Shown here: positions 13,908-14,771 of the stretch, piece by piece
Position numbering within the stretch: position 1 is the stretch's first letter
How the letters are laid out: each line of letters opens with the position of its first letter
Source of the DNA: Acidithiobacillus sp.
Lineage (GTDB): Bacteria; Pseudomonadota; Gammaproteobacteria; Acidithiobacillales; Acidithiobacillaceae
Reading direction: 5' to 3'
Length of the DNA stretch: 14,771 nt
NCBI GenBank assembly: GCA_028065135.1
Contig: JAPTWR010000172.1
Coordinates: 1 to 14,771 of the forward strand
Notes under the pieces: model-generated
What the model was told of the DNA's origin: nothing
The model's input: only the letters and a program-made list of their open reading frames with translations
The model's database searches: none
Made by a program: the position numbers and the translations under genes

Positions 13908-14771
13908 ACGGAAGCCACCTGCAGTGCAGCCAGCACCTCACATTCACCATTCTCCCCACGAAGGTATGCCTTGCACGACTCGAAAAGGGAGACCACTTCA
14001 CGGCTGTCGGCCCGGCCAACGCGCAGGACCTTCTTTCGAATATCGGCCAGGTTTCGATTGCCCAGCAGTTCACGCAGCGAACCTGCTTCAAGGCTGATTT
14101 CATCGGTTTTCTTCAGCACCTGAAGAAAACCGAGAATGGCACGGTATTCCCTGGCCTCGGCCAGGTAAGGGATGAGCTGCCTTGCAGCGATTTGCTGCTT
14201 ACCCACCTGAATCAGAAGGTCCAGAAACTCCCGCTGGTCGGCGGGCATCTCATAACTGTCGTCTTCCTCTTCCAGGTCGATACCCCCGACCGCGATGGAC
14301 ACCTGGTCCTCCAGCGAAAGTCGCTCGCTACTGCCTCGTGCCTCATGGTCTCCCCTTTCTTCCAGCGCATATTCCAGGCGAACCTCTGTTCGCGCTCCAT
14401 GCAGCGTGGCTTCCATTCTTTCCCGCTCCCGCATTTTCTTCTGCCGTTTTTCTCCGGAGAGATTCTTGAGTTCCGATCGCCTCTGCCGAATGGCTCTTTC
14501 CAGCGATGCTTTTGAGAACGTCGGCTCGTGGGGCAACACGGATTCCGCATCGAGCCGTTTTCGATAAATGAAATCTTCCATGGCATCACGGGAGGCAAAC
14601 CGGGTATGCACATCAACGAATGTCGCAATATTGGGGTGCGGCACAGTCGCCAGGTCGTGTTTCTCCGTAAAGTGTTGCAATGCCTTGGTGGCCGCCGTGA
14701 CGGCAAGATCGTGATGATCGTCGCGATGATCTGGTATAGACCATTCAGCCGTCCTGATTTTGGATTCGATG
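13904..14771 (-). CDS. Unknown protein, 5' end beyond the window
   Basis: The frame is open from the right edge (reading IESKIRTAEWSIPDHRDDHH first) down to the TGA at 13904. A TTG at 14680 could be taken as the start, but the frame above it reads as protein and has no stop, so the gene probably begins outside the window. About 288 residues are visible. There is a charged helical section, likely coiled coil, around RRSELKNLSGEKRQKKMRER, then an acidic stretch (DLEEEDDSYEMP) and a helical tail (REFLDLLIQVGKQQIAAR). I recognise no family. It overlaps the dam-like gene by 4 nt and is in one transcription unit with it and probably ssb. A DNA-metabolism role is only inferred from its neighbours. 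Confidence 0.7.
   Translation of the reverse strand, partial: IESKIRTAEWSIPDHRDDHHDLAVTAATKALQHFTEKHDLATVPHPNIATFVDVHTRFASRDAMEDFIYRKRLDAESVLPHEPTFSKASLERAIRQRRSELKNLSGEKRQKKMRERERMEATLHGARTEVRLEYALEERGDHEARGSSERLSLEDQVSIAVGGIDLEEEDDSYEMPADQREFLDLLIQVGKQQIAARQLIPYLAEAREYRAILGFLQVLKKTDEISLEAGSLRELLGNRNLADIRKKVLRVGRADSREVVSLFESCKAYLRGENGECEVLAALQVASV

Noticed and set aside
13287..14123. 278-codon plus-strand open frame
   Set aside because: Antisense to the Dam-type methylase, which has all its motifs.
1..14771. CRISPR array
   Set aside because: No regularly spaced repeats; the only notable direct repeat is the pair at 3855 and 3964.

Overview
The window looks like accessory DNA from a proteobacterium. 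Gamma- or betaproteobacterium is my inference, from the SpoIIAA-like protein, the IS200-type element, the SSB and Dam-type proteins and the moderately GC-rich backbone. It reads as a defence or mobile island built in layers. The left half is a plus-strand restriction-modification-like operon. The middle is a low-GC patchwork with a cassette-like gene and an IS200 element. The right half is a minus-strand block of small accessory genes, decayed genes and a short DNA-metabolism cluster (unknown gene, dam-like methylase, ssb) of the kind carried by plasmids, integrative elements and phages.

Layout: 87-334 is a scar of a type I hsdM gene: its first codons are joined to a much later segment, with a frameshift. 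Then come an MmeI/type IIG-like adenine methyltransferase (389-3184), an AlbA_2 (Schlafen-type) gene cut short (3181-3840), a spacer carrying a 25-bp direct repeat built of GTTTTGAT units, a DEAD/DEAH-type helicase (4028-6139) and a GIY-YIG/T5orf172 nuclease (6132-7325). Methylase plus ATPase plus helicase resembles the helicase-methylase-ATPase ('Hma') class of predicted defence loci; the GIY-YIG protein would supply the cutting activity. The AlbA_2 truncation may have damaged the system.

Next, 7664-8452 is an AT-rich gene with an RxxxxxH pair suggestive of a HEPN protein. An integron attC-like site follows its stop codon at once, so it may be a captured gene cassette. An intact IS200-like element (tnpA 8720-9151, end hairpins at 8620 and 9237) lies beside it. 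Region 9263-9745 has no firm gene.

On the minus strand, 9746-10591 encodes a protein with a C-terminal TIR/nucleoside-deoxyribosyltransferase-like domain. Upstream of it are a small unknown protein (10688-11227) and a SpoIIAA/STAS-like gene broken by two frameshifts (11255-11615). Region 11616-12520 is mostly decayed: a small transmembrane reading frame and a broken gene of unknown family. The ssb gene (12460-12954) lacks a stop after its canonical DDDIPF tip and carries 19 extra residues. The dam-like methylase (13017-13907) overlaps by 4 nt an unknown gene that runs off the right edge.

The strongest leads are the methylase/AlbA_2/helicase/GIY-YIG cluster with its internal truncation and repeat spacer, the duplicated acidic LL-LG motif in the nuclease protein, the HEPN-like cassette, the TIR/NDT-like protein and the extended SSB tail.
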